A DNA stretch of 35,000 bases. Origin: Chrysomallon squamiferum. Its lineage: Eukaryota; Mollusca; Gastropoda; Neomphalida; Peltospiridae. Below are positions 1 to 9,869 of this stretch, in pieces (the first letter of the stretch is position 1; every line of letters starts with the position of its first letter). The notes under the pieces are model-generated. The model saw only the letters and a program-made list of their open reading frames with translations. It was not told the origin of the DNA and did not search any database. Position numbers and translations under genes: made by a program. The DNA lies in assembly GCA_012295275.1 (NCBI GenBank), contig CM022676.1, positions 8,238,586-8,273,585 on the forward strand. Reading direction: 5' to 3'.

Positions 1-835
1 TTTCATGCAAAAGTTAAGAAGCATGAAATTGAAAGTAAAATGAAAAACACTGAAAATAAAATACACAATTTTGAAACTAAAACACAAGAAATTGAAAGTA
101 AATTGGAAAACACTGAAAATAAATTGCAAGATTTTGAAGCTAAACCACAAAAATTGAAAGAAAAGTATCAAAATAAAATAAAAGATTTTCAAATGGAAAC
201 GCAAGAAATTGAAAGTAAAATGGAAAACACTCACAATAAATTAGAAGTTTTTGAAACTGAAACAAAAGAAATTGAAAGAAAAATGGAAAACCTTAAAAAT
301 AAAACAAAAGGTTTTGAAAATAAAACGAAAGAAATTGATAATAAAATGGAAAATTCTGAAAATTTATTGCAAGATTTTCAAAATAAAAGGAAAGAAATTG
401 AAAGAAAAGTGGAAAACACTTAAAATAAAATACAAGATTTTGAAAATAGAATTCAAGACACTGAAAATAAAATGTATGAGTTTGAAACCAAAAGGAAAGA
501 AAATGAAGGAAATTTTTTGAAAACTGAAAGTGAAATGAAATAATTTGAAACTAAAATGAGTCATACCAGTTTCAAACTGGAAAGCCTTGAAACTACAACA
601 CACAAATTACATGCCTCTGTTACAGACCTAGTGAATAGCATGAACAGCATAATGGATAAGATTCAGTTTATCGAGACTAATACGACAAATTGGATTTCAA
701 AGTTTGAACAGAACACGTCTTCCTGGGTCGGAAGTCTCGAATTGCGAGCTCGTAGATTTGAGGACATCACTCAGCTGAACAAACATCAAATCAGTGCAAA
801 CTATGACTATCTCAAGTACCAAACTACTTACACAT
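1..835 (+). CDS. Exon: heptad-repeat stalk of the coiled-coil membrane protein
   Basis: Frame 1 is open from the left edge except for TAA at 421-423 and TAA at 541-543. Repeats of the form MEN(T/S)xNKxxxFExKxxEIExK recur every 63 bp (starts near 46, 108, 289, 352 and 415), with one 54-bp unit near 171-225. Each 63-bp unit is exactly three heptads, as expected for a continuous coiled coil. After 556 the frame leaves the simple repeat and reads as a more complex helical region (SMNSIMDKIQFIETNTTNWI...). The exon ends at a strong GTGAGT donor at 836. Met556 gives an uninterrupted alternative start, but it would lack a signal peptide. Confidence 0.6.
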
Positions 836-862
836 GTGAGTTGCTTAGCATTTTAAATTTTA

Positions 863-902
<40 letters not shown>

Positions 903-1937
903 ATTTTGTTATATTTCATTTAGGTACATTTTTAGTTAATATCCTTTATTTCTCAACTTACCTTCATACACAGACACACACAAACAAAGTCAGATGCTCG
1001 CACTTACATTCACACACAAACACAGACAATTACATTCATGCACATATGCGTGCACATGCACATTCACACTTACATTCACAAACAAACACAGACACTCACA
1101 CTTACACACACACACACATGCATTCCTACTTAAATTAACATTTTATTTATGTTTTGTTGGTAATTAATGAATGTATTTTAGTTTGGAGTTTGATCATCAT
1201 TTTCGTTGTTCTGATTGCTGTAACCTGGAAACTGCTGATGTCGTGGAAAAGATCACCTAGTAACAGTGTTCACCAAGGAAACACAGCTGATGTAATGAAT
1301 AATCTGTTATTTAGAGCTTTCCATGCAAATGAAATACGGGTAATTTTCTTTATAACACACACACGCGCACATACAGACATATACAGATAAACATACACAC
1401 TCGTATACATACACTTGTAAATACATACATATCCATTCTTACACACATACATGTATAATATACACATACACACACCCATACAGATATGCAAATACATACA
1501 CACACATTCACATACATACTAAGATATACAAATACATCAATGAGTGATTGCATATATCTGTTTATATATATAATCAGAAATTTATATTAAATTTACCAGA
1601 ACAGGGTGATGACAACATTCTTAGCAAGGTTCACAGAGAGAAGCTTAATCGAGAAGTCTGCACAATCACTTTCCACGGTGAAATGTCTGAACAACACGTC
1701 AAGCAGACATCAGAGGTTCTTGTCAGTGATCCAGCAATAAAAACTGTTGATATGTTGTTGAACCGGTTTGAGGATATTCTGCAAGTACCTCGCTCTAAGG
1801 TCTACATAGTCTATGTAGATTACAACGAGAGGAATGTGATTCTTGAAGACCCAGCAAAGGGACCTGGGAACATGAGACTGACAAATGTTCAGGCGTTACG
1901 TAAAATGGGTGGTGAGTTAGATTCCAGTAACACATAA
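1..1937 (+). CDS. Coiled-coil, single-pass membrane protein, 3' part of gene (3 exons, possibly decaying)
   Basis: I model three exons: 1-835, 1182-1339 and 1605-1937. The junctions are phase-consistent: donor ACACAT|GTGAGT (phase 1) joins ATTTTAG|TT, and donor CGG|GTAATT (phase 0) joins AACAG|GGTGATGAC. The product has a stalk of 21-residue Lys/Glu-rich repeats, a less repetitive coiled coil (LESLETTTHKLHASVTDLV...), a transmembrane helix (WSLIIIFVVLIAVTWKLLM) followed by a basic stop-transfer stretch, and a soluble C-terminal domain. I do not recognise the family. A receptor- or adhesion-like topology with the stalk outside the cell is an inference. The gene starts left of the window, so a signal peptide cannot be checked. 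Two in-frame TAA codons (421 and 541) interrupt the stalk, so this may be a pseudogene, a gene whose real start is Met556, or sequence containing errors. Confidence 0.6.
421..543 (+). pseudogene. Two in-frame TAA codons inside the coiled-coil stalk
   Basis: The frame that encodes the 21-residue repeats continues on both sides of TAA at 421 and TAA at 541 without any frameshift. By comparison with neighbouring repeats, 421 replaces the GAA of ACT-GAA-AAT, and 541 replaces what looks like GAA before TTTGAAACTAAA. Both are therefore consistent with single G-to-T changes. This is either recent loss of function or sequencing error. Confidence 0.55.
866..898 (+). repeat. (GA)n microsatellite
   Basis: This is a perfect GA dinucleotide run in the first intron of the coiled-coil gene, just after the donor at 836. 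Confidence 0.95.
960..1540. repeat. CA-rich and CATA-rich simple sequence flanking the transmembrane exon
   Basis: Degenerate ACAC, ACATAC and CACTCACA tracts at about 968-1125 and 1350-1535 lie on both sides of the exon at 1182-1339. No coding potential is seen in them apart from that exon. Confidence 0.85.
1182..1339 (+). CDS. Exon: transmembrane segment of the coiled-coil membrane protein
   Basis: The acceptor is TGTATTTTAG|TT. With the last base of the previous exon it completes a Phe codon. The exon reads WSLIIIFVVLIAVTWKLLMSWKRSPSN and on to FHANEIR. About 20 hydrophobic residues are followed by KLLMSWKR, which fits a type I stop-transfer signal. The donor CGG|GTAATT is in phase 0. Confidence 0.65.
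1605..1937 (+). CDS. Exon: unrecognised cytoplasmic domain, ends in stop
   Basis: This exon encodes about 110 residues, beginning GDDNILSKVHREKLNREV and containing FHGEMSEQHVKQTSEVLV and NRFEDILQVPRSKVYIVYVDY. Mixed helix/strand content and normal amino acid use argue for a real folded domain, but I cannot assign a family. The acceptor CAGAACAG|GGTGAT keeps the frame from the transmembrane exon. Reading through, the frame ends with GELDSSNT and TAA at 1935-1937. A strong donor (GGTG|GTGAGT at 1912) offers a spliced alternative. Joined to the 2791 exon in that phase, it would stop after about 16 further residues, so it does not produce a fusion to TEN1. Confidence 0.6.
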   Translation, partial: GDDNILSKVHREKLNREVCTITFHGEMSEQHVKQTSEVLVSDPAIKTVDMLLNRFEDILQVPRSKVYIVYVDYNERNVILEDPAKGPGNMRLTNVQALRKMGGELDSSNT

Positions 1938-1989
1938 AGATTGTTTGACAGGACCTCAGAGTACTGTGATTTGAAATAAATTAGTAATT

Positions 1990-2350
1990 TCAATAATAAT
2001 AGTGATAATAGCAATACTAACAGTAATAACAGTATAATAATAATAATAATAATAGTAGTAGTAGTAGTAATAATAAAAAAAACAAAAAATAATAATAATA
2101 ATAATAATAATTGTAATAATAGTGTAATCATAATAATAATAATAATAATAAGACATTCTTGTATGTATAAAATAGTGGTGAGTTAGATTTCAGTAACACA
2201 CAGAGATTTTGGTTTGCAATAAATTAATAATGATCTGAATAATAATAGTAATTGTAAAAATAGTATACCACTAATAAAAATAACAATAATAATAGAAATA
2301 TCAGTAATAATTATTATAACAATAATAATAATAATAATAATAACAATAAT
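1990..2350. repeat. AAT-rich array with a duplicated exon-end segment
   Basis: AAT/AGT trinucleotide arrays run from about 1990 to 2150 and from 2320 to 2350. Between them, 2174-2245 repeats the end of the preceding exon and its flank (GTGGTGAGTTAGATTYCAGTAACACA). Confidence 0.8.
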
Positions 2351-2638
2351 AAAAATAACTACTGCCACAACTAGTAACTTTAAGGAATATTTTCACACAA
2401 ACATTTTAATTTTGATTATTGCTATCAGGCTGATCAGCGTAAATAATAAGTAAATTATGAATTATATGTTGAGCCGAAAAATCAAGCGACTTGTTTTTCT
2501 CCAATGTTGATTCTGTCACTGATTCGATCATTTTGATATAATTATATAAAAAAGAAAGATATCGAACAGAAACATCTCTTTATTACTTAAATTTAATAAC
2601 AATAATAATAATTTGATGAAGGCGATTGTGAAGAAGAA

Positions 2639-2666
2639 GATGAGGATAATGTTCATTATCCTCATC
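2639..2666. other. Perfect 12-bp inverted repeat with 4-nt loop
   Basis: GATGAGGATAAT (2639-2650), loop GTTC, then ATTATCCTCATC (2655-2666) can form a perfect 12-bp stem. It lies about 125 bp upstream of the TEN1 exon. It could form an RNA hairpin or be a chance product of GAA/GAT repeat sequence. Confidence 0.75.
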
Positions 2667-2790
2667 ATTTATTATTATTCCTAATCTAACAGTAAAGTAA
2701 AAAAACAAACCAAAAAAAAACAACAAAACAATTTCACTTGCTTATTTTTATAATTATCATTATTTATTTATTTATTGACTTAATTCCAGA

Positions 2791-3057
2791 CTCAAGGTGT
2801 ACAACCTTCACAATTCCATGGCAACCCTCAGTGATCTGAAGTCAAACAAAGATCTTGTTGTCGATACAAGACTAGTAGAACCATTTAATGCAAGGACTGG
2901 ATCATTGTTTCAGTTCATAGGAGAGCTGGATTGTTCAGCAGATTCTTCTGACTTGACTCTCACTGCTCGAGTTATAAGATGTGTGGATGGAATAGACCTT
3001 GTTATGTATCAGAAATCTCTAGAGATTCAGAGGCAGTTTTTACAACAGAGGAGTTGA
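2791..3057 (+). CDS. TEN1: TEN1, CST complex subunit, C-terminal exon
   Basis: TEN1 is the small OB-fold subunit of the CTC1-STN1-TEN1 complex, which binds single-stranded telomeric DNA and regulates telomere end fill-in in the nucleus. The exon begins after TTAATTCCAG and reads LKVYNLHNSMATLSDL, then LVVDTRLVEPFNARTGSLF, FIGELD, ARVIRCVDGIDL and ends QQRS at TGA 3055-3057. The block (K/R)LVEPF-A--GSL---GEL-------ARV--CV-G--L matches the TEN1 pattern I know, and its position at the C-terminal end fits the roughly 120-residue family length. The exon supplies about 88 residues. The first coding exon, with about 30-40 residues, is not recognisable between 1938 and 2790. It may be too diverged, lie upstream of the neighbouring gene or be missing. 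A short product starting at Met2797 would lack the first OB strands. Confidence 0.82.
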   Translation, partial: LKVYNLHNSMATLSDLKSNKDLVVDTRLVEPFNARTGSLFQFIGELDCSADSSDLTLTARVIRCVDGIDLVMYQKSLEIQRQFLQQRS

Positions 3058-3500
3058 TTGTGACCGTTCTGATAGAAGGACTGTGAAAAAAACCTTTTTC
3101 TTTTATTTTAATGCAAATCAATTTTTGAAAATCTTTGAACACTGGAAAATATTTTCTACAACAGAGGAGTTAATATTCATTCTCAACAATATTTATTTAA
3201 CATTTTTTTTTTTTTAAAATCAATTTTGAAAAATCTTTAAACATTGAAAATATATTTTCTACAATATAGGAGTTAATATTCATTCTCAACAATATTTATT
3301 TAGTTTTTTTTTTAATTATAAATCTGTTTGTGTTTTGAAAACTCTTTAAACATTGGAAAGATATTTTCTACATCAGAGGAGTTGATATTCTTTCTCAGTA
3401 ATATTTATTTAGTGCTTTTTTTTATATAAATCTGTCCATGTTTTGAAAAATCTCTAAGCATTGGAAAGACATTTTTTATGACAGAGGAATTAATATTCAT
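3040..3500 (+). repeat. Tandem repeat of about 103-117 bp derived from the TEN1 stop-codon region
   Basis: The segment containing CTACAACAGAGGAGTTRAT begins in the last codons of TEN1 (near 3043). It recurs near 3160, 3263, 3368 and 3478, each time followed by ATTCATTCTC-AC-ATATTTATTTA and GAAAATCTTT-AACATTGGAAA. The copies are imperfect, so the array is not recent. Function in the 3'UTR is unknown. Confidence 0.8.
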
Positions 3501-4060
3501 TCTGGCTGTTTTTATTTAGTGTTTTAGTATAGACCAAAAAGGGTTATTCCAATGTCAAATCACCCAGAGGGTTTAAATAAACCATGTTCAATTTTCCTGT
3601 TATTCAGTGTCTAGTTTGGACTTGGCATAATGTGCCCGGATTTCAAATATTAGTCTCTAATATCTTCAACTGTTATAATATCATGTTCAGAAGCACTGGA
3701 ATGAGTTGCCTCATTGGGTTGTGATACAGGTGCGTGTATGGATGTAAACCAGTCATCATGAGGCAGGGGGTTGCACATCCAGTTGCAACAGTGCAGAGAT
3801 TTCATCTCATTGCAGGATCATTGACTGGGATGAAATTCCATGAAGAAATGCCACACTTCTTGACTAGTAGATAGTGGTGTTTACATTGTCTCCCTGAAAT
3901 GATATAAAATAAGTATAAAATTAGATCTGGTTATCAGAAATGTGCAGTGAAAAAAGCATATCTACATCTATTATTTCTCATTTACTTGTGAGTAGTCCAA
4001 TGATTGTTCTAAAATGGCTTTCATTTTTCAATCATGCACTGTTTTTAGTGGGTATAGCTC
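3500..4060. other. Unique-looking 3' flank with one short minus-strand frame
   Basis: Base composition here is less AT-rich than the surroundings. On the minus strand a frame of about 38 codons is open at 3650-3763 (begins PHDDWFTSIHAPV, ends VEDIRD and TAA). It may belong to the decayed ORF described next. Nothing else is seen. Confidence 0.4.
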
Positions 4061-4066
4061 ATAAGA

Positions 4067-5750
4067 CTAATCCCCAAGAGCTGTAAATCCAACTGACTCC
4101 AACTTTTCATACCCCAAAAAGGTCCCCAAGAAATGTCTCAGAGTGCATCCATCATTATCGTTGATGTTACCTTTTCTTTCTAATCCAGCAAGTTCAAGCA
4201 CATCATCAGTATAAGTTGTGTTGGTGTCTTTTTCACTTGGCACACTGAACGTTGTCTCACTGTCACAGGAACGAATGATTTTTTATTATTTTTAATTTAA
4301 TCATTTAGCATCTCTCTGTTTCCACTTTCAGCTGTCCAGTTATTTTAACTGAATCTTTTCATATGTGTAGAAAGAGCTGCTGTTTAGATGAGGCAAAAAA
4401 TCCTCAACTTTTAATCCAGCATCTTTCCTCACATCTATAACAGTAGATTGGTCCATGTGGATGTATGCTTGTCTAAAATGTTTTCCACCAGGCAAATCCC
4501 TAGTTTGTTATACAGATAGCACACATAGCTCTGTGCAGCAGAGTCCAACAGCTCTTCAGATTTGTTGTCATGTTTGGGATTAGCTGTGACAGCTACCACA
4601 GAAATATCAGCTTGTGGACTCAGTTTACAAACAGTGAGATGTGTTGGTGAAACAAATTATAAAATTTTATGAAACAGATGATTTCCTTTAATGTTTGTTG
4701 AAATCTCAAATCCATTTCTCAAAGATGGTGTTGAATTTCTTCACCTTTTCAGGACACCAAAGAATTTGCTTTCTGGAATTGTTTCTGTGAAGTAGTGGAC
4801 TTTTTTTCAAGTCCATGAATTCATTCTTCAGATAGACTAGAACTACTTGCTGTAATGTATGCATTACTGTTGTCAAATGTTTCTTCACTGACTATACAAA
4901 TGTATTGATGTTTTAATATATAATATTTGAGTTTGCAATGGGCTGCAAATGGATAGAGTGTGGCCTCCTTGTTTTCCCAGTGAAAACTCCTCCTGCACAA
5001 CATACAAGTTTTTGGTAAAATAGTTTCTTCTAACAGCTTTATTAATGATTTAAGGTCCTTCATGTATAACTATGGACTCTGGAATTTTGCAGTACAATTC
5101 TGGCTTTTTTGTTGTTGTTGTTGTTTTTTTTTTTTTTTTTTTTGGATTCTCTTTCAGGAATCAGTTTTGTTCTTTTGATGCCAGTCTACTCCTTGGATAT
5201 TATGAATTTATGGGCTCATCATCAATCACTTCATCACAGTTGTTAAAGCTTTAAGCCTTCACAACCAGGACATTTCTTGTATGACATCATCCCACACATT
5301 TTCACTGAACTCGTTCTTCAGACATGCTGGTGATATTTCCTGGTACAGAAAAGATAAGTTTCTGATGATACAGCAAGATCAAACCATTTCAGAACAAAGC
5401 TGTGAATGAAGAAAATCCAGTCTCCTTTCTGGATAGGATTCTTTCCAAGGAGAATAAAACTTCTTGAACATTGATAAATTGTCTGCTTTCAGTTATACTT
5501 TATTATGAATTTCATCGAATCTTTAATTCCGGGACAAGTCTCACTATTTTCATCATGTTCATAAAAACAAAAAAACTCATTTTCAGTTCTACTGATAAAG
5601 CTTTACCCTTGTTCTTATGTCATTGTCCTAATATACCATTCTGCCTTTTTTAACATGACAACTTTTTTCACTAGGTTTTTTGTGTCTCCAGATTCGTTCA
5701 TAGTCCTGCCTATCATCCAAAATCACCAGCTATGACAGGGATATAATAAA
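4067..5750 (-). pseudogene. Decayed mobile-element-type ORF (family with PGKKD / FSEN / HW / TLHPF / HPHGP motifs)
   Basis: Read right to left on the minus strand, fragments in changing frames line up in the order of an uncharacterised ORF family that I remember as multicopy in invertebrate genomes. They are CPGIKDSMKF (5536-5507), an HQH-type segment (about 5390-5320), CGMMSYKKCPGC (C-x7-C-x2-C, about 5300-5265), TKNLYVVQEE (about 5010), SFHW (4988-4977), TLYPF (4961-4947), MHTLQQVVLVYLKNEF (about 4863-4815), VHYFTE (about 4802), QSYVCYLYNKLG (about 4525) and HPHGP (4463-4449) followed by CW. A further open stretch runs from 4282 to 4067 (SETTFSVPSEKD to FTALGD). At least three frameshifts and several stops separate the pieces, so it is not functional. 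It lies in the TEN1 3' flank. The family match is from memory and has no confirmed name. Confidence 0.55.
5118..5143. repeat. GTT repeat and poly(T) tract
   Basis: (GTT)n followed by a long T run interrupts the decayed minus-strand ORF between its Cys-rich and FSEN-like parts. It could be a poly(A) tail of an inserted sequence read in reverse, or simple expansion. Confidence 0.8.
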
Positions 5751-6227
5751 TACTAAAATGTCAAATTTCCCTACTGCATTATAGTGCATTTTGTGTTTAT
5801 TATGGTTAGGTACATCTACTAAAAGGTGGCAGACATGCCCATATTTTTGAAATGTAAGATGGTGAGGCTAAAATTTTACATTTTGAATGACCCTAAAGGT
5901 TTAATTAAATTTTATCTACATCTGTTTATTCTATTTTTTGTTAAGTCATTTCATTTTAGTTTAATAATAATAATATAGCTCATAAACTTAACCAGATCCA
6001 AGACATTTTCTCTGAACTTTGGGTAGCTCGCATAGCCTTTTAAAAAGAGCAAACAATCAACCCAGCAAATAATAATAAAAGAACTGCCATGTTGTTGTTG
6101 TTTTAACATAACTCATACTTTGATTCCTTGGTGTCAGGCAATTTGGTGATACAGCATTCTTATATGTGCATCCTCTCTCTTCTGTATTTTTTCAAAATAT
6201 CATATTGTGTTGTGAACTGTTGAATGC

Positions 6228-6249
6228 AATAAAGTGTATGAATAATAAA
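6228..6249 (+). terminator. Candidate TEN1 poly(A) signals
   Basis: Two AATAAA hexamers (6228-6233 and 6244-6249) are followed by a GT-rich stretch (GTGTTATGTGTGTGCTTG...TGTGTGTG, 6251-6300). This is the usual arrangement of a cleavage/polyadenylation site. If used, the TEN1 3'UTR would be about 3.2 kb and would include the tandem repeat and the decayed ORF. Confidence 0.4.
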
Positions 6250-9124
6250 TGTGTTATGTGTGTGCTTGTATTTTTGTGTGTATATGTGTGTGTGTGTGTG
6301 AGAGAGAGATAGAAGCTGGCTGAAAAACACAGAGGCCTGTGTATTTTGTGATTACTTCAGTGTCAAAGAAAGAATATTAGATAAGGAAAAAGGAGAGAGA
6401 TATATATGCTGAAGCAAAGAGGAGTTCAAGAGATTCTTATTTTTTCTTTCATAGAAAAATACAAAAAACAACAAAACAAATGACATTCAGTCTGAAACAA
6501 TAACCTGTTTAATTCTATCAAAGTTGTTCACAGCTTTCTCATAAGCCAGATTTATTATCATCATCATTGTTATAAATAGTGTCATGTTTAAAGTAAGAAA
6601 AAACAAAACTGAGCTAGCAAATATTTTACAGCATATGCAAACTTTCCTTGCAAAGTATTATTATTATTTCAATTACTTATTATAATATATAAATACAAAA
6701 ACGTTATCTGAAAAAAGAAGAAAAAAGAAACCCCATATGTCATAATAAACATGATATAAATCAGTTTTTACAAACCACGCAAAAATAGAGAACATTTGAT
6801 GAATTTCCAAAGTTAAATTTCCATAGATAAGAAGAATATATATACTGAAATCAAAAAGTTTTTAAAAAGAGATAAATTAACAATAATAAAATTGCAAAAA
6901 ATCAATTAATTTGTTAATGAGATTGATTAACAAACACAGTGAAATCATGAATGCCAAATTAGTCAATATTAGTTTATGTGCCCTTGATTGGAAATCTCCA
7001 ATATTTTCTTAACTTTTATTTTGTAATTATTTGTTTTCCTGAACACAAAAAGAACAATTTTGGTGCATTTTAAATGATAATTTAATCTGGAAAAATTGAG
7101 ACAGAGCTAAATGTAAAACTGATTCTAGAAGAAAAAAATGTGGATACAGAGAGCTGACAAATTTTTTAACTAAAAATTAACACTAAATTTAAGAACAAAC
7201 AAACTGGAAAGAAAACCTAACTATATACCTGTGTATGTGTGTGTGGACACACATATATATATATATATATCTCTGTTTGTGTGTGTTTTACATAAAACAT
7301 ATTTGGTGTTCTAATTTTTTCTCAAATTTCGGCCCTCTTACTAGAGACTGAACAATACACAAAAACAGAAGCAGTAAATTAAATGATGAACACCAAACAT
7401 GGAAAACTTACATACTAATGATAATAAATAAATATAAAAACAGTAAAATTTAAAAATTGAGCATCCAATTTAAAGGGTTATGATGATTTTTGTTAGATGT
7501 TAATAAATAACATAAACTGATGCATGAATACATGTTTTAAATTGTATAAACAATATATGTTATTATAATTTAAAGAAAAATAATAATCATAGTAATTTTA
7601 CTTTGTGAAGTAGCTTCATTAATTAAAAACATCTCTCAGATGTTTAAGTCTGTTTCAAAATATAATAGTAATAATATGTTTGGTAATATTGTTTGAATTA
7701 TAAATCAAGAAAAGAAAGGAAAAATATCATTTTTAAAAAGAATATACCATTAATTTGCCTATATTAATTTTTTTTTTTTTTTTTTAAATTAAAGTTTTAA
7801 CATTATATTTACGATCAAGAATATTTTAAGAAACAATCCATTTAAAACTAACATCACTATCATAAAAATTGTCATTTAATACTTATTTGAAATTTTATCA
7901 ACATTCTTCATTGTGTGAAATATTGAAATATAAAGTTCATAGGATTTTCAATTAATCTGCACTTTTCAAATTTGTATTTAGATTATAAGACAGAAGCTTA
8001 AATTCTGTGAGTCTAATATACAGCTTTCAGAAATTCAAAAAACACAACAGAAAGAAAGAAAGAGATAGAGAAGGCGCCATTTCTTTTTTAAAAGCTGTGT
8101 CTTTGTGAATCAGGCAAATGTTTTGTCTTCGTAAGAGCAAGCTTTGAGTATTTTTCTCAACGAAAAATTGAAACACGAAGACTTTTATTTACCTGAAAAA
8201 CAAAACCACAGTTATTAAAAAAGAAGAAAAAAAAAAAACGAGTTAGAAAGAAAAGTTGTCTGGAGCTTTTAGTTGTAAAATTAATAAATAAAGTAAGCAA
8301 ATCTGTCTTTTTTTTTTTGCGTTTTCTTCTTTCAGTTTAAACATTCAGTAAATATTCATAAGTGTTTATAGTTAGTCATTGTAAGTAAAAAATTAAATTG
8401 CTGATTAAGAAGTAATTTGTTAATGCCTATATTGTCCTGTTTGATTATATGAAGAAAGAAAAAATGGCCAAAAAAGATTCACATTTTTCTAATTTAAAAA
8501 AGATTTAAAAAAAAAGGAAGAAAGAAAACAAACAAAAACCAACAACAACCAGCCAAAAAAAAAAAAAAAAAAAAAAAAAGAAAAAAAAAAGCATTACTGA
8601 AAAATTAATTTAAATATAATAATCATTGTAAAATTGTTATCTTACTAATGATACAATTATGAATTGCACATACTTGTATATTTTTCATTTAAAAAATAAT
8701 TAAAGGAAAAACAACAAAATAGAGTAAATAAACAATTTTATATGGTATATTTCTAGTTGCATAATAAAAAGTTTAAAAACAATATTATGAAAACTACTGA
8801 CATCAAGTTAAAACTATCTATCCATTGTTTACTCTAAACAACAGCTACCACTAATTACTAATATTTTCTAAAAGTCATTAAACTAGAAAACTTTTAAGTA
8901 ATACAAAACAAAAAATAATAAATATTTGTTAAAAAAACAGACTGATGTTGGGATTCCTATTGTTTGAAGTTAGATGATGATGAATTTAAATACAATTTTT
9001 AAAATGAGGTCGAAAGTTTGTGCGCCTATTTGGGCTAATTTAAAATTTTGGCAGTCGTTTCATGTGTTGTTAAGAATCTATCTTTCATTTCCAGACTTTT
9101 CTTATCTGTTTTAAACATTGTTAC

Positions 9125-9160
<36 letters not shown>

Positions 9161-9829
9161 GCATTGTCATGATTAGATCATACAAGTTTATGATTATGAA
9201 GTAATTTTTAACAGTATAAATTCACTATCAAAAACATAAAATAAATAAAACAATAAAAAAATCACCTATAAAATAAACTGAAAGAATATAAAACAAAATT
9301 TACAATATTGTCCTATATTGAATACTTTTGTCACTGAATTATTATATTTTTGGTCATGGTTTAGAAATAAACAAAATACTTTCCCCCTATAAAATTAACA
9401 GGTTTTCAACTATAAATTAAATATTTAAAGATATATATATATATACATACATATTTAAAAAAAAAAAGTAAATAAATACACATATTTCTTAACTATACTC
9501 TGAAATAATTTAAGAAAAAAAAAGAACAAAGAAGCTCTACTTGCTGTATAATCATATTAGTGAAAAAGTTTGGCCACTCACAAACAAGAAAAAAAAAAAA
9601 ATAAAAAAAAAAAATGTTTATGATCTTCTTTCAAGATAAAAAAACCACAGGTCTGTTTACTGTTCTTGTTACTGTTTCATTTTAATGATATGCAAAAAAT
9701 AAATGAATCTGACTGGTTAATTAATAACCAATCAAATTCATCCACCAATATAAATCATTGACAAAAATTGGTATACACACTAATTTAATATTCAAAGATT
9801 AACCTAAAAATGTTCAGTGAAACAAGTTG

Positions 9830-9869
<40 letters not shown>

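Noticed and set aside
1605-3057. Fusion of the membrane-protein gene with TEN1 through the GTGAGT donor at 1912
   Set aside because: The donor phase does not match the TEN1 reading frame; the join would stop after about 16 out-of-frame residues.
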